Part shown: positions 22,553-30,198 of the stretch, in pieces
Numbering within the stretch: the first letter of the stretch is position 1
How the letters are laid out: every line of letters starts with the position of its first letter
DNA from: Collinsella sp.
GTDB taxonomy: Bacteria; Actinomycetota; Coriobacteriia; Coriobacteriales; Coriobacteriaceae
NCBI GenBank assembly: GCA_019414565.1
Contig: DXLU01000017.1
Location: forward strand, 1-57,925
Length of the DNA: 57,925 bases
Direction of reading: 5' to 3'
Position numbers and translations under genes: made by a program
The notes under the pieces: model-generated
Told to the model about the DNA's origin: nothing
Databases searched by the model: none
The model's input: only the letters and a program-made list of their open reading frames with translations

Positions 22553-23950
22553 ATGGAGCGTCCCAGCGCATGGAAAAAGTACACGCCACAGCAGATCGAG
22601 GAGCTCGAGGAGCTTTGCCGCGGCTATAAGCAGTTTTTGAGTGAGAACAAGACCGAGCGCCTGTGCGTCAAGGCCGGTATCAAGATGGCCGAGGAGGCGG
22701 GCTACGTCAACCTGGAGACCGTGATCGCCGAGGGCCGCGCGCTCAAGGCCGGCGACAAGGTGTACGCCGCCAACCACGGCAAGGACCTCATGCTCGTCAA
22801 CCTGGGCACCGCCCCGCTCGAGCAGGGCTTTAACATCCTGGGCGCCCACGTGGACTCGCCGCGCCTGGACCTCAAGCAGAACCCCGCCTTCGAGGCCGGC
22901 GACATGGCTTATCTCGACACGCACTACTATGGCGGCGTCAAGAGCTACCACTGGGTCGCTTCCCCGCTCGCACTCGTGGGCGTCATCTGCAAAAAGGACG
23001 GCACCACCGTCGACATCAACATCGGTGACAAGGCCGACGACCCGGTCTTTACCATCTCCGACCTGCTGATCCACCTCTCGAGCGAGCAGATGGCCAAGCC
23101 CGCCAAGGACGCCGTCGACGCCGAGATCCTCGACGTGATCGTGGGCGGCCGCCCCGTCAAGTTTGACGAGGACGACAAGGATGCCCCCAAGGAGCCCGTC
23201 AAGCAGATGTTCCTGGATATCCTCAAGGAGCAGTACGACGTCGAGGAGGAGGACTTCCTCTCCGCCGAGATCGAGGTCGTGCCCGCCGGCCCCGCCCGTG
23301 ACATGGGCCTCGACCGCTCCATGATTCTGGGCTATGGCCACGACGACCGTGTCTGCGCCTATCCGTCCATGCTCGCCCAGATCAACGTCGCCAACGTGGA
23401 GCGCACGAGCATCACACTCATCGTCGACAAGGAGGAGATCGGTTCCGTAGGTGCCACCGGCATGACGAGCCGCTTCTTCGAGAACACCGTCGCCGAGATC
23501 ATGACGCTCGCCGGCGAGGATAGCCCGCTGGCCCTGCGCCGCGCGCTCGCCCGCAGCCGCATGCTCTCCTCCGACGTGTCCGCCGGCTTCGACCCGGGCT
23601 ACGCCGGCAAGTTCGAAACCAAGAACGCAGCCTTTATGGGTCGCGGCCTGTGCTTTAACAAGTACACGGGCAGCCGCGGCAAGGGCGGCTCTAACGACGC
23701 CGACGCCGAGTATGTGGCCCTCATCCGCGACATCATGGACGAGGCCGGCGTGGACTTCCAGACCTGCGAGCTTGGTCGCGTCAACGCGGGCGGCGGCGGC
23801 ACCATCGCATACATCATGGCTAAGTACGGCATGAACGTCATCGACTCTGGCGTTGCCGTCCTGTCCATGCACGCCCTGTGGGAGGTCGCTAACAAGGCCG
23901 ATATCTACGAGGCCTATCGCGGCTACAAGGCCTTCATCGAGCGCGCGTAA
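22553..23950 (+). CDS. M18-family aminopeptidase
   Basis: A 465-residue zinc aminopeptidase of the M18 family (aminopeptidase I / aspartyl aminopeptidase group). The metal-binding blocks are all visible: GAHVDSPRLDLK near residue 97, DKEEIGSVGATG near 292, and a late SMHALWEV histidine. Such enzymes remove N-terminal residues from peptides in the cytoplasm and form large oligomers. AAAGGAG precedes ATG 22553. The long open frame upstream of that ATG is antisense to polA and is rejected. A 67-nt palindrome follows, then yaaA on the same strand. Confidence 0.92.
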   Translation: MERPSAWKKYTPQQIEELEELCRGYKQFLSENKTERLCVKAGIKMAEEAGYVNLETVIAEGRALKAGDKVYAANHGKDLMLVNLGTAPLEQGFNILGAHVDSPRLDLKQNPAFEAGDMAYLDTHYYGGVKSYHWVASPLALVGVICKKDGTTVDINIGDKADDPVFTISDLLIHLSSEQMAKPAKDAVDAEILDVIVGGRPVKFDEDDKDAPKEPVKQMFLDILKEQYDVEEEDFLSAEIEVVPAGPARDMGLDRSMILGYGHDDRVCAYPSMLAQINVANVERTSITLIVDKEEIGSVGATGMTSRFFENTVAEIMTLAGEDSPLALRRALARSRMLSSDVSAGFDPGYAGKFETKNAAFMGRGLCFNKYTGSRGKGGSNDADAEYVALIRDIMDEAGVDFQTCELGRVNAGGGGTIAYIMAKYGMNVIDSGVAVLSMHALWEVANKADIYEAYRGYKAFIERA

Positions 23951-23963
23951 CCAACCCTTCATC

Positions 23964-24030
23964 AGTTGCGGTGAAATACAGACTAAACTGGCCCATAAAC
24001 GGCCAAAACAGACCGTATTCCACCGCAACT
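23964..24030. repeat. 67-bp hairpin palindrome between the aminopeptidase and yaaA
   Basis: AGTTGCGGTGaAATAC (23964-23979) pairs with GTATTcCACCGCAACT (24015-24030) with one mismatch, and an inner TGGCC/GGCCA stem lies in the loop. TCCTTTTTGG follows, so it may act as a terminator. The clean dyad also fits a mobile palindromic repeat. Confidence 0.6.
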
Positions 24031-24053
24031 TCCTTTTTGGCAGAGGAGAGTCC

Positions 24054-24863
24054 ATGCTGCAGGTCGTCATTTCGCCCGCCAAGCAGATGCGCGCGGCCCA
24101 AGATGCTTTTGAAGTCCTGGGCATTCCACCCTTTGCGCGCGAGACGGCTCGCCTCCACCGCGCACTGCTAGATATCGAGCGGAATGAAGGCAGCGACAGC
24201 CTGCAGGCGCTATGGAACGTGAGTGACAAACTGCTGGGGCCTTGCCTCAACACCCTGCATGAGTTCGGGCCCATCCTGAAAAACGGCGATCTCGACAATC
24301 CCGCACTCGCCTGTCACCTCTCCCCTGCCGTCATGTCCTACCACGGCATTCAATACCAGAGCATGGCGCCCGAGGTGATGGATTCCGCGCAGCTCGCATG
24401 GCTGCAAAGCCACCTGTGGATCCTCTCTGGCCTCTACGGGTGCGTTCGCCCCTTTCATGCCGTCGAACCATATCGGCTGGAGATGGGCGCGAAGCTCGCC
24501 GTTGACGATGCCCGAGACCTCTATGCGTTTTGGAGCGACAAGCTCGCGCGGGCTATCGCCCCGGCAGGCTCAAACACCACGATCGTCAACCTCGCCAGCG
24601 TAGAGTACGCCAAAGCCGTTCTGCCCCATCTCGCGGGCGACGCCACGGTCGTCACGTGCCTCTTTGGCGAAGGCATCCGCAACGGCAAGCCCATCCAGCG
24701 CTCGACCGCCAGCAAAAAGGCACGTGGTTCCATGGTGCGTTGGATGGCAGAAAACAAGCTCGAGGATGTAAGCGGGCTCACCGCGTTTGACGTTGGTTAT
24801 CGTCACTTTCCCGAGCTTTCAAATAAGAACACTTTGGTCTTCCTGAACGAACAGACCTTGTAG
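24054..24863 (+). CDS. yaaA: YaaA family peroxide-stress protein
   Basis: A 269-residue protein of the YaaA/DUF328 family. The family motif VISPAKQM opens it (5-12). SYHGIQYQSM lies at about residues 98-107, the LSGLYGCVRPFHAVEPYRLEMG block is at about 125-146, and KKARGSMVRWMAE is near the C-terminus. In E. coli YaaA lowers damage from hydrogen peroxide by limiting free iron, and it can bind DNA. GAGGAGAG lies a few nt before ATG 24054. It follows the aminopeptidase gene but a palindrome with a T-run separates them, so it is probably a separate unit. Confidence 0.9.
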   Translation: MLQVVISPAKQMRAAQDAFEVLGIPPFARETARLHRALLDIERNEGSDSLQALWNVSDKLLGPCLNTLHEFGPILKNGDLDNPALACHLSPAVMSYHGIQYQSMAPEVMDSAQLAWLQSHLWILSGLYGCVRPFHAVEPYRLEMGAKLAVDDARDLYAFWSDKLARAIAPAGSNTTIVNLASVEYAKAVLPHLAGDATVVTCLFGEGIRNGKPIQRSTASKKARGSMVRWMAENKLEDVSGLTAFDVGYRHFPELSNKNTLVFLNEQTL

Positions 24864-24903
24864 GACCACCGCTACTTTTGAATGTGCTGCCTAGGCACGG
24901 CGT

Positions 24904-25419
24904 CTATTCCGCCAAGCCGTCGGCTTTGGCAACTTCGTTTGTCGAGCCATCTTGGTAGGTAATCTTAACGTGCTCTACCTCGGACACCGCAACACCCGAT
25001 GGGGGCTCCAAGCGCCATTCCGTCAGCGCGATATCCATAGTCGTAGGCACGTCGCCCTGATTCTTGAGCTTCACCGTCAGCGTTTTGAGCGCCGCATCAT
25101 ACGTCACGCGTTCGATTTCCTCACCAGGAATAGACCCACCGCTCAGCTGAAGCTGGACAAATCCATCGCGCGAATACCAATAGTCGCCCGGCGCGGCAAC
25201 GGTATTGCCGCCCGTAACCTTCACTGTCATGATCGGCAGGGCATCGTCGGCCTCGAACTCCCATGCAGCGCCGCCGTGACCGCCAAACGTCCAGATACAA
25301 AAGGCAATCACCAGCACGGCAAGCACCGCAAAACCAATCGCGACAAGGCCATGGTGCGCACGGCTTTCCTCGGCCGATACATCCCATTGCGTCTCTCGAT
25401 ATAGATGCTTGTCTTCCAT
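24904..25419 (-). CDS. Membrane-anchored protein of unknown function
   Basis: A 171-residue protein with a short cytoplasmic N-terminus, one membrane helix (about residues 25-45, AIGFAVLAVLVIAFCIWTFG), and an extracytoplasmic domain that looks like a beta sandwich (alternating stretches such as TVKVTGG, LKTLTVKLKNQG, VEHVKITYQDG). GGGGAGG ends 4 nt before ATG 25419. A much longer frame continues upstream but is antisense to thiC and is rejected. The gene is divergent from thiC, so its promoter lies close to the riboswitch region. I do not recognise the family. Confidence 0.7.
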   Translation of the reverse strand: MEDKHLYRETQWDVSAEESRAHHGLVAIGFAVLAVLVIAFCIWTFGGHGGAAWEFEADDALPIMTVKVTGGNTVAAPGDYWYSRDGFVQLQLSGGSIPGEEIERVTYDAALKTLTVKLKNQGDVPTTMDIALTEWRLEPPSGVAVSEVEHVKITYQDGSTNEVAKADGLAE

Positions 25420-25490
25420 GTTCGCCTCCCCACAGGCACGCTCGTTAGGCCAATCGTACCCATTCGAGCTATACTTGAGCCCATTACATA

Positions 25491-25582
25491 AACGGGGAGC
25501 TTGCAGGACAAGACGGCAGGCTGAGATTGGGCGCGCCCGCCCTGACCCGCAAACCTGATATGGGTAATGCCAACGAAGGGAG
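25491..25582 (+). ncRNA. TPP riboswitch (THI element) upstream of thiC
   Basis: The conserved thi-box parts are in order: AACGGGGAGC at the 5' side of P1/P2, CTGAGA (25521-25526), CCCGCCCTGACCCG, AACCTGAT (25552-25559), and GGGTAATGCCAACGAAGGGAG. The 3' GAAGGGAG segment is also the likely ribosome-binding site of thiC (ATG 25591), so thiamine pyrophosphate binding would block translation initiation. A TATACT hexamer (25470-25475) may be the -10 box. Confidence 0.95.
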
Positions 25583-25590
25583 CCGTGCCA

Positions 25591-26925
25591 ATGAGCACAC
25601 AGACCGAGCCCAAGCTCGTCACGCAAATCGACTTCGCCCGCGCCGGGCAGATCACACCGCAGATGAAGGAGGTTGCCGAGCGCGAGCATCGCGACCCCGA
25701 GTACATCCGCGAGCGCGTGGCCGACGGCCGCATCGCCATTCCCGCCAACATCGTGCATATCAAAAAGGGCATGCGCGCCTTTGGTGTCGGCGAGGGTCTG
25801 TCCACCAAGGTCAACGTCAACCTGGGCATCTCGGGCGACAAGGCCGATGCCGCCGAGGAATGGAAGAAGGTCAAGATCGCCGAGGACTTTGGCGCCGACG
25901 CCATCATGGACCTTTCCAACTCGGGCAAGACGCGCCAGTTCCGCCAGCAGCTCATCGACGAGACACCGCTCATGGTGGGCACCGTCCCCATGTACGACGC
26001 CATCGGCTATATGGAAAAGCCGCTGGTCAAGCTGACCAAGGATGACCTGTTCGAGGTCGTGCGCGCGCACGCCGAGGACGGCGTGGACTTTATGACCATC
26101 CACTGCGGCATCAACAAGTCGGTCACCAAGACCTTTAAGGAGACCGGCCGCTTGATGAACATCGTGAGCCGCGGCGGCTCGCTGCTGTTTGGCTGGATGG
26201 AGGTCACCGGCAACGAAAACCCCTTCTACGAGTACTTTGACGAGCTGCTCGAGATTTGCCACGAGTACGACGTGACGATTTCGCTCGGCGACTCCTGCCG
26301 CCCGGGCTGCCTCTACGACTCCAACGATGCCACCGAGACCGCCGAGATGATCGAGCTGGGCAAGCTGTGCAAGCGCGCTTGGGCCGCCGGCGTCCAGGTC
26401 ATGGTCGAGGGCCCGGGTCACATGGCGCTCGACGAGATCGCCGCCAACATGAAACTGCAGAAGCGCCTGTGCCACAATGCCCCGTTCTATGTGCTCGGGC
26501 CGCTGGTGACCGATATCGGCGTGGGTTACGACCACATCACCGCCGCCATCGGCGGCGCCATCTCCGCCAGCTCCGGTGCCGACTTCCTGTGCTACGTGAC
26601 GCCCGCCGAGCACCTGTGCCTGCCCGACGCCAAGGACGTGCTCGACGGCCTCATGGCCACCAAGATCGCCGCGCACGCCGCCGATATCGCCAAGAAGGTG
26701 CCGCACGCCCGCGACATGGACGACAAGATGGGCCAGGCACGCCGCAAGCTCGACTGGGATGCCATGTGGAAGTGTGCTCTCGACCCGGTCACCGGCAAGA
26801 AACGCTACGAAGAATCCCCCGCCGCCACCGAGGGCACCTGCACCATGTGCGGCAAGATGTGCGCCGTCCGCACCGTTAACAAGGTGTTCGAAGGCACGAC
26901 GATCGACCTCGGCATGGAGGACTAA
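25591..26925 (+). CDS. thiC: Phosphomethylpyrimidine synthase
   Basis: A 444-residue radical-SAM-type enzyme that rearranges AIR to HMP-phosphate, the pyrimidine part of thiamine. Blocks such as GLSTKVNVNLGISGD, DFMTIHCGINKS, VMVEGPGHMALDEI and FLCYVTPAEHLCLPDA are typical. The C-terminal cluster motif reads CTMCGKMC (C417, C420, C424), i.e. CX2CX3C, one residue shorter than the CX2CX4C form of proteobacterial ThiC; I recall the shorter spacing from anaerobes. ATG 25591 is chosen because the upstream in-frame ATG (25567) lies inside the TPP riboswitch. Regulation is by that riboswitch; thiD follows. Confidence 0.95.
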   Translation: MSTQTEPKLVTQIDFARAGQITPQMKEVAEREHRDPEYIRERVADGRIAIPANIVHIKKGMRAFGVGEGLSTKVNVNLGISGDKADAAEEWKKVKIAEDFGADAIMDLSNSGKTRQFRQQLIDETPLMVGTVPMYDAIGYMEKPLVKLTKDDLFEVVRAHAEDGVDFMTIHCGINKSVTKTFKETGRLMNIVSRGGSLLFGWMEVTGNENPFYEYFDELLEICHEYDVTISLGDSCRPGCLYDSNDATETAEMIELGKLCKRAWAAGVQVMVEGPGHMALDEIAANMKLQKRLCHNAPFYVLGPLVTDIGVGYDHITAAIGGAISASSGADFLCYVTPAEHLCLPDAKDVLDGLMATKIAAHAADIAKKVPHARDMDDKMGQARRKLDWDAMWKCALDPVTGKKRYEESPAATEGTCTMCGKMCAVRTVNKVFEGTTIDLGMED

Positions 26926-27016
26926 CTCGTCACCGGAGCCACAATCGGTAACATGGTGTTCGTCAATTGTTGACGTGTGAACATTTGCTTACATTTGCGT
27001 AAAGATTGCATCGCTC

Positions 27017-27050
27017 GCCCGGGTTCGTCATAGAGCCGGCCCGGGCATCT
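27017..27050 (+). terminator. Likely terminator between thiC and thiD
   Basis: GCCCGGG (27017-27023) pairs with CCCGGGC (27040-27046), followed by ATCTTTATAAT. The TATAAT (27052-27057) could also serve thiD as a -10 box, but no -35 at proper spacing was found. Confidence 0.55.
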
Positions 27051-27103
27051 TTATAATGCTGGCTTAAAGACCCATTTGATTCCGACCGAACAAGGGAGCG
27101 AAC

Positions 27104-27934
27104 ATGGATCGCAGTAAGGTACCTGCCGTTCTATCCATCGCAGGATCCGATTCCAGCGGCGGCGCCGGCATTCAGGCCGACATCAAGACCATCACGGCGC
27201 ACCGCCTGTATGCCGAGACGGCCATCACCGCCATCACCGCACAAAACACGCTCGGTGTCACCGCCGTGCAGAATATCTCCCCTGATATCGTCGCTGCGCA
27301 GATCGACGCCGTATTTGACGATATCCGCCCCAGCGCCGTCAAGATCGGCATGGTTTCCTCTGCCGAGATTATCGAGGTTATCGCCGACCGCCTGAGCGCC
27401 TGGAACGCGACAAACGTGGTCGTCGACCCCGTCATGGTAGCCACCTCGGGCGCACGGCTGATTGCCGAAGATGCCGCCGAGGCGCTCACCCGCCGCCTGT
27501 TCCCACTAGCAACCGTCATCACGCCCAATATTCCCGAGGCCATGGCCCTGCTTGACTACGAGGTCGACTCCGAGCGCACACAGCAAAATGCTGCCATGCT
27601 CCTCACCCGCCGCTTTGGTTGCGCATCCCTCGTTAAGGGTGGGCATCTTGTCAACGAGGCCAACGATGTATTGGCCGAACCCGCGCCACTCGATGACGAG
27701 GGCAACCATCTGGGCGATCCGCTCACCACGCGGTTCCGCCACAAGCGCATCGAGACCGACAACACACACGGCACCGGCTGCACGCTTTCGTCCGCCATCG
27801 CCTGCGCGCTGGCCCAGGGCATGGATCTTGCCGATGCCGTCAACGCCGGCAAGGCATACCTGACAGGCGCTCTGGCCGCCGGCCTGAACATGGGCAAAGG
27901 CTCCGGCCCCGTCAACCACATGTGGCAATATTAA
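27104..27934 (+). CDS. thiD: Hydroxymethylpyrimidine / phosphomethylpyrimidine kinase
   Basis: A 276-residue ribokinase-fold enzyme that phosphorylates HMP and HMP-P to HMP-PP for thiamine synthesis. It starts with the family motif AVLSIAGSDSSGGAGIQADIKT less its first residues (near 5-25), carries VVDPVMVATSGARL and TPNIPEAMALL, and ends with the anion-hole block DNTHGTGCTLSSAIA. AAGGGAGCGAAC precedes ATG 27104. It sits 178 nt downstream of thiC; thiE and thiM are not in the window, so thiamine assembly is completed by genes elsewhere or by salvage. Confidence 0.94.
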   Translation: MDRSKVPAVLSIAGSDSSGGAGIQADIKTITAHRLYAETAITAITAQNTLGVTAVQNISPDIVAAQIDAVFDDIRPSAVKIGMVSSAEIIEVIADRLSAWNATNVVVDPVMVATSGARLIAEDAAEALTRRLFPLATVITPNIPEAMALLDYEVDSERTQQNAAMLLTRRFGCASLVKGGHLVNEANDVLAEPAPLDDEGNHLGDPLTTRFRHKRIETDNTHGTGCTLSSAIACALAQGMDLADAVNAGKAYLTGALAAGLNMGKGSGPVNHMWQY

Positions 27935-27953
27935 GATTCGCAGCCCAAAACCG

Positions 27954-27980
27954 CCGCAAAGGGGACAGGCACCTTTGCGG
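27954..27980. repeat. GGGGACAGGCACC palindrome after thiD
   Basis: CCGCAAAGG (27954-27962) and CCTTTGCGG (27972-27980) enclose GGACAGGCA. The string GGGGACAGGCACC resembles segments in the palindromes at 3136 and 16415. It is a candidate REP-type element. Confidence 0.55.
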
Positions 27981-28000
27981 TAGCTCCCACAAACATCTCG

Positions 28001-28138
28001 ATCTGTAACAGTAACTCGGCAAAATCGACCCTAGATGTTACAGATCAAGACAAACAATCGATATCGACCTAAATAATCTTAATCTGTAACATCTAGCCCG
28101 TTTTCGGCCTTGGAACTGTTACAGATCAAGACAAACAA
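28001..28138. repeat. Tandem pair of ATCTGTAACA...TGTTACAGAT hairpin elements
   Basis: Two 45-bp elements (28001-28045 and 28082-28126) each have inverted ends, ATCTGTAACA and TGTTACAGAT, and each is followed by CAAGACAAACAA. The extended right arm of the first (CTAGATGTTACAGAT) is the exact complement of the left arm of the second, while the loops differ. They fill most of the thiD / SGNH-hydrolase gap and look like a REPIN-style doublet or a paired operator. Confidence 0.7.
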
Positions 28139-28186
28139 ACGAAACAAGCCCCCGCAAGGGGAACTCTGTGGTGGTTTGGGGCCGTG

Positions 28187-28846
28187 CTACTCACCGAGCA
28201 TCTCTTTGAGCTTGGCTGCCACGGCATGTCCCAAGCTCTCGTGGCTTTCGGGCATCATATGCAGATAGTCGATATCGCCCGGCTCGGCAAACTCGGCGGC
28301 ATTCAAAAAGTCGCAGCCAAACTGCTCGGCCACGTGCGCATAGTACTCGCCAAAATGTTCAGATGCCTCGACGGAACGCTCGTCAAAATCGGTCATATAT
28401 ACATCGGCGATCTGCGGCTTGATCTTGATAGGAGCCATCAGCAGGATGCGCGGGCAAGGCGCAGCGTCGGTCCACGGAAACGCGCGGACGGCGCGAATCA
28501 GCGCCATGGCGCCACGGGCGATATCGGAAGCCGTCACGTTAAAGACCGTCTTACAGTCGTTGGTGCCCAGCATGATCACAATGGCGTCCAGCGGCTTATG
28601 AGCCTCGAGCAGCATCGGAAGCGCGCGAATGCCGTTGAGGTTAGTGTCCAGATGGCACATGTCGTCGCGTACCGTCGTGCGGCCGTTGAGGCCTTCTTCA
28701 ATTACATGCCAGCCCTCGCCTAAGTCACGTTGGACCACGCCACACCAGCGCACATCCTGCGCATAGCGCACCGCGGTACCGTCGCGCATGCCCGTCGGAT
28801 CGTAACCATAGGTGTTGCTGTCACCAAAGCACAGAACGTTTTTCAT
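28187..28846 (-). CDS. SGNH/GDSL-family hydrolase
   Basis: A 219-residue esterase-type hydrolase. Block I CFGDSNTYGYDP carries the nucleophile S10, GLNGRTT gives the block II glycine, GTNDCK is block III (oxyanion Asn), and the C-terminal DYLHMMPESH supplies the Asp-His pair. There is no signal peptide, so it probably acts in the cytoplasm on small esters or acetylated sugars. It resembles arylesterase-like TesA relatives; the substrate is unknown. ATG 28846 follows GGGGAGC; a longer start at 28921 falls within the terminator of the upstream gene and is rejected. Confidence 0.88.
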   Translation of the reverse strand: MKNVLCFGDSNTYGYDPTGMRDGTAVRYAQDVRWCGVVQRDLGEGWHVIEEGLNGRTTVRDDMCHLDTNLNGIRALPMLLEAHKPLDAIVIMLGTNDCKTVFNVTASDIARGAMALIRAVRAFPWTDAAPCPRILLMAPIKIKPQIADVYMTDFDERSVEASEHFGEYYAHVAEQFGCDFLNAAEFAEPGDIDYLHMMPESHESLGHAVAAKLKEMLGE

Positions 28847-28869
28847 CGTAAGCTCCCCACTCAATAAAA

Positions 28870-28899
28870 AGCCGACAGGAGCAGCCTCTCCCGTCGGCT
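28870..28899 (-). terminator. Terminator after the PARG-like gene
   Basis: AGCCGAC (28870-28876) pairs with GTCGGCT (28893-28899), extended inward by partial pairing. On the minus strand TTTTTATTG follows. It separates the PARG-like gene from the SGNH hydrolase. Confidence 0.8.
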
Positions 28900-28924
28900 C
28901 GGTATATCGCATCACGAGCACCGT

Positions 28925-30058
28925 TTACAGGTACTTGCGCCAGTCGTCGTCATCCTCGTCATCCTCGGCAGCGGCCTGAGCCTGCTCGGCGGCACGGGCG
29001 GCTGCGGCGCGGGCGGCAACCTGAGCATAGGACTCCTCGTTTCGCTCGGGGAAGTTTGCCAGCACGTGCTCGAATTTGGCGAAGTCCTCGTCCCAGCGCG
29101 TAGAGGGCACGGCAAAGAAGACCTGCTTGACCTTGAAGTCGCCCGATGCGAGCTCCTTGCGGAAGAGCTCGGCCACGGCCTCGGCATCAAAGCCGTTGTT
29201 GTCGCAGCCCCATGCGCCCAGCACGAGCTTCTCGCGACCCAACTCGTCGCAGATGGCGAGCACAAAGCGAATGCGGTCGCGCAGGGCATCCAGCAGAGCA
29301 TCGTCGCTCACGCGATACTCCTGGCGGGCGCGCTTAACGTTGGGCGCGGCGGCCACGATCACGTCGGCGTATGCATGCACGTGGTTGCGGTCGAAGCGCA
29401 CCGCAGGCACCACTAGGGCACGGTTACGATAGAGCTCGCAGTTGATGTTGCGGCGACGGTTCTCGCCGTACCACTTACGCTGCCTATCGAGAACGTTGTA
29501 CAGATACGAATCGGCGCACAGCGTGGCCTCCTGGCCCAGATAACCCTGAATATATCCACCGCCCGGATTGGTAAACGAGGCAAAGGCGAGCACGGCCATG
29601 TCGCAGAACTGCGCATAGCCGCGACCGTTATCGAGGATTGCCTGCGTGGCGGAGGCATCAAGCACAGTGACCTCGGGCAGGACCGGAGCGGGCTCCTCAG
29701 CAGGCGCGGACTCAGCTTCGGCGATTTCCTCGGCAGGCTCCTCGACGGGCTCGGGCGCCGCCTCGGTCTCGGGCGCCGCCTCGACCTCGGCAGTCTCCGC
29801 GTTCTCGACGTCCTCGGCGACCTGCTCTTCGGGGGCCACAGCACTCTGAACCTTGGCCTTCATCGCCGCGACAAAGCCGGCAGGCATACCGTCAAACTCG
29901 CGAACACCGGCAAGCGAACGCTCGATATCCTTGGCGCACGCTTCGGACACAGTTGCCACGTGACGCTCGGCGGCCTTGGCACGGGCCTCGCGCTTGGGAT
30001 TGGGCTGACCCGCTCGGTTGGACCTGCGGTTACGGTTCCTGTTGTCGACGTCTGCCAT
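28925..30058 (-). CDS. TIGR02452-type (bacterial PARG/macrodomain-like) protein with altered catalytic motif
   Basis: A 377-residue protein. Residues 1-70 are basic then helical; 75-130 are an acidic Glu/Ala/Pro linker; the macrodomain-like core follows. Bacterial poly(ADP-ribose) glycohydrolases of this family carry GGG-X6-8-QEE, where the second Glu is catalytic. Here the motif is NPGGGYIQGYLGQEATLC, i.e. GGG (166-168), seven residues, then Q176 E177 A178. The codons (CAG GAG GCC) show plainly that the last Glu is Ala. ADP-ribose binding may persist while hydrolysis is weakened or lost. It ends in an acidic tail before WRKYL. The role could be ADP-ribose reading, or hydrolysis by another residue. 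Confidence 0.8.
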   Translation of the reverse strand: MADVDNRNRNRRSNRAGQPNPKREARAKAAERHVATVSEACAKDIERSLAGVREFDGMPAGFVAAMKAKVQSAVAPEEQVAEDVENAETAEVEAAPETEAAPEPVEEPAEEIAEAESAPAEEPAPVLPEVTVLDASATQAILDNGRGYAQFCDMAVLAFASFTNPGGGYIQGYLGQEATLCADSYLYNVLDRQRKWYGENRRRNINCELYRNRALVVPAVRFDRNHVHAYADVIVAAAPNVKRARQEYRVSDDALLDALRDRIRFVLAICDELGREKLVLGAWGCDNNGFDAEAVAELFRKELASGDFKVKQVFFAVPSTRWDEDFAKFEHVLANFPERNEESYAQVAARAAAARAAEQAQAAAEDDEDDDDWRKYL

Positions 30059-30123
30059 ACGTGGCCACCTTTCCTGTCGCTGCCGCTATCGGCTTTTCCC
30101 ATCCATGATACCCCGCCGCGCAC

Positions 30124-30149
30124 AAAAAAGACGGCCCCGAAGGACCGCC
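30124..30149 (-). terminator. Terminator of the BI-1 gene
   Basis: On the minus strand GGCGGTCC-TTCG-GGGCCGTC (two wobble pairs, UUCG tetraloop) is followed by TTTTTT. It lies 50 nt after the BI-1 stop and before the PARG-like gene. Confidence 0.8.
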
Positions 30150-30198
30150 TTTCGCATCGTTTTACCGTGTCCAGCAGGAAGCATCGCAATGCCGCGCT

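Noticed and set aside
22517..24298. A 593-codon minus-strand frame opposite the M18 aminopeptidase
   Set aside because: Antisense to a gene with complete metal-binding motifs; low-complexity Val/Asp/Gly-rich product.
25420..26706. A long minus-strand extension upstream of the 171-aa membrane protein
   Set aside because: It is antisense to thiC. The real protein has its own ribosome-binding site at ATG 25419.
28001..28138. A CRISPR-like repeat array
   Set aside because: Only two units, each with its own inverted ends, spaced unevenly, and no cas genes.
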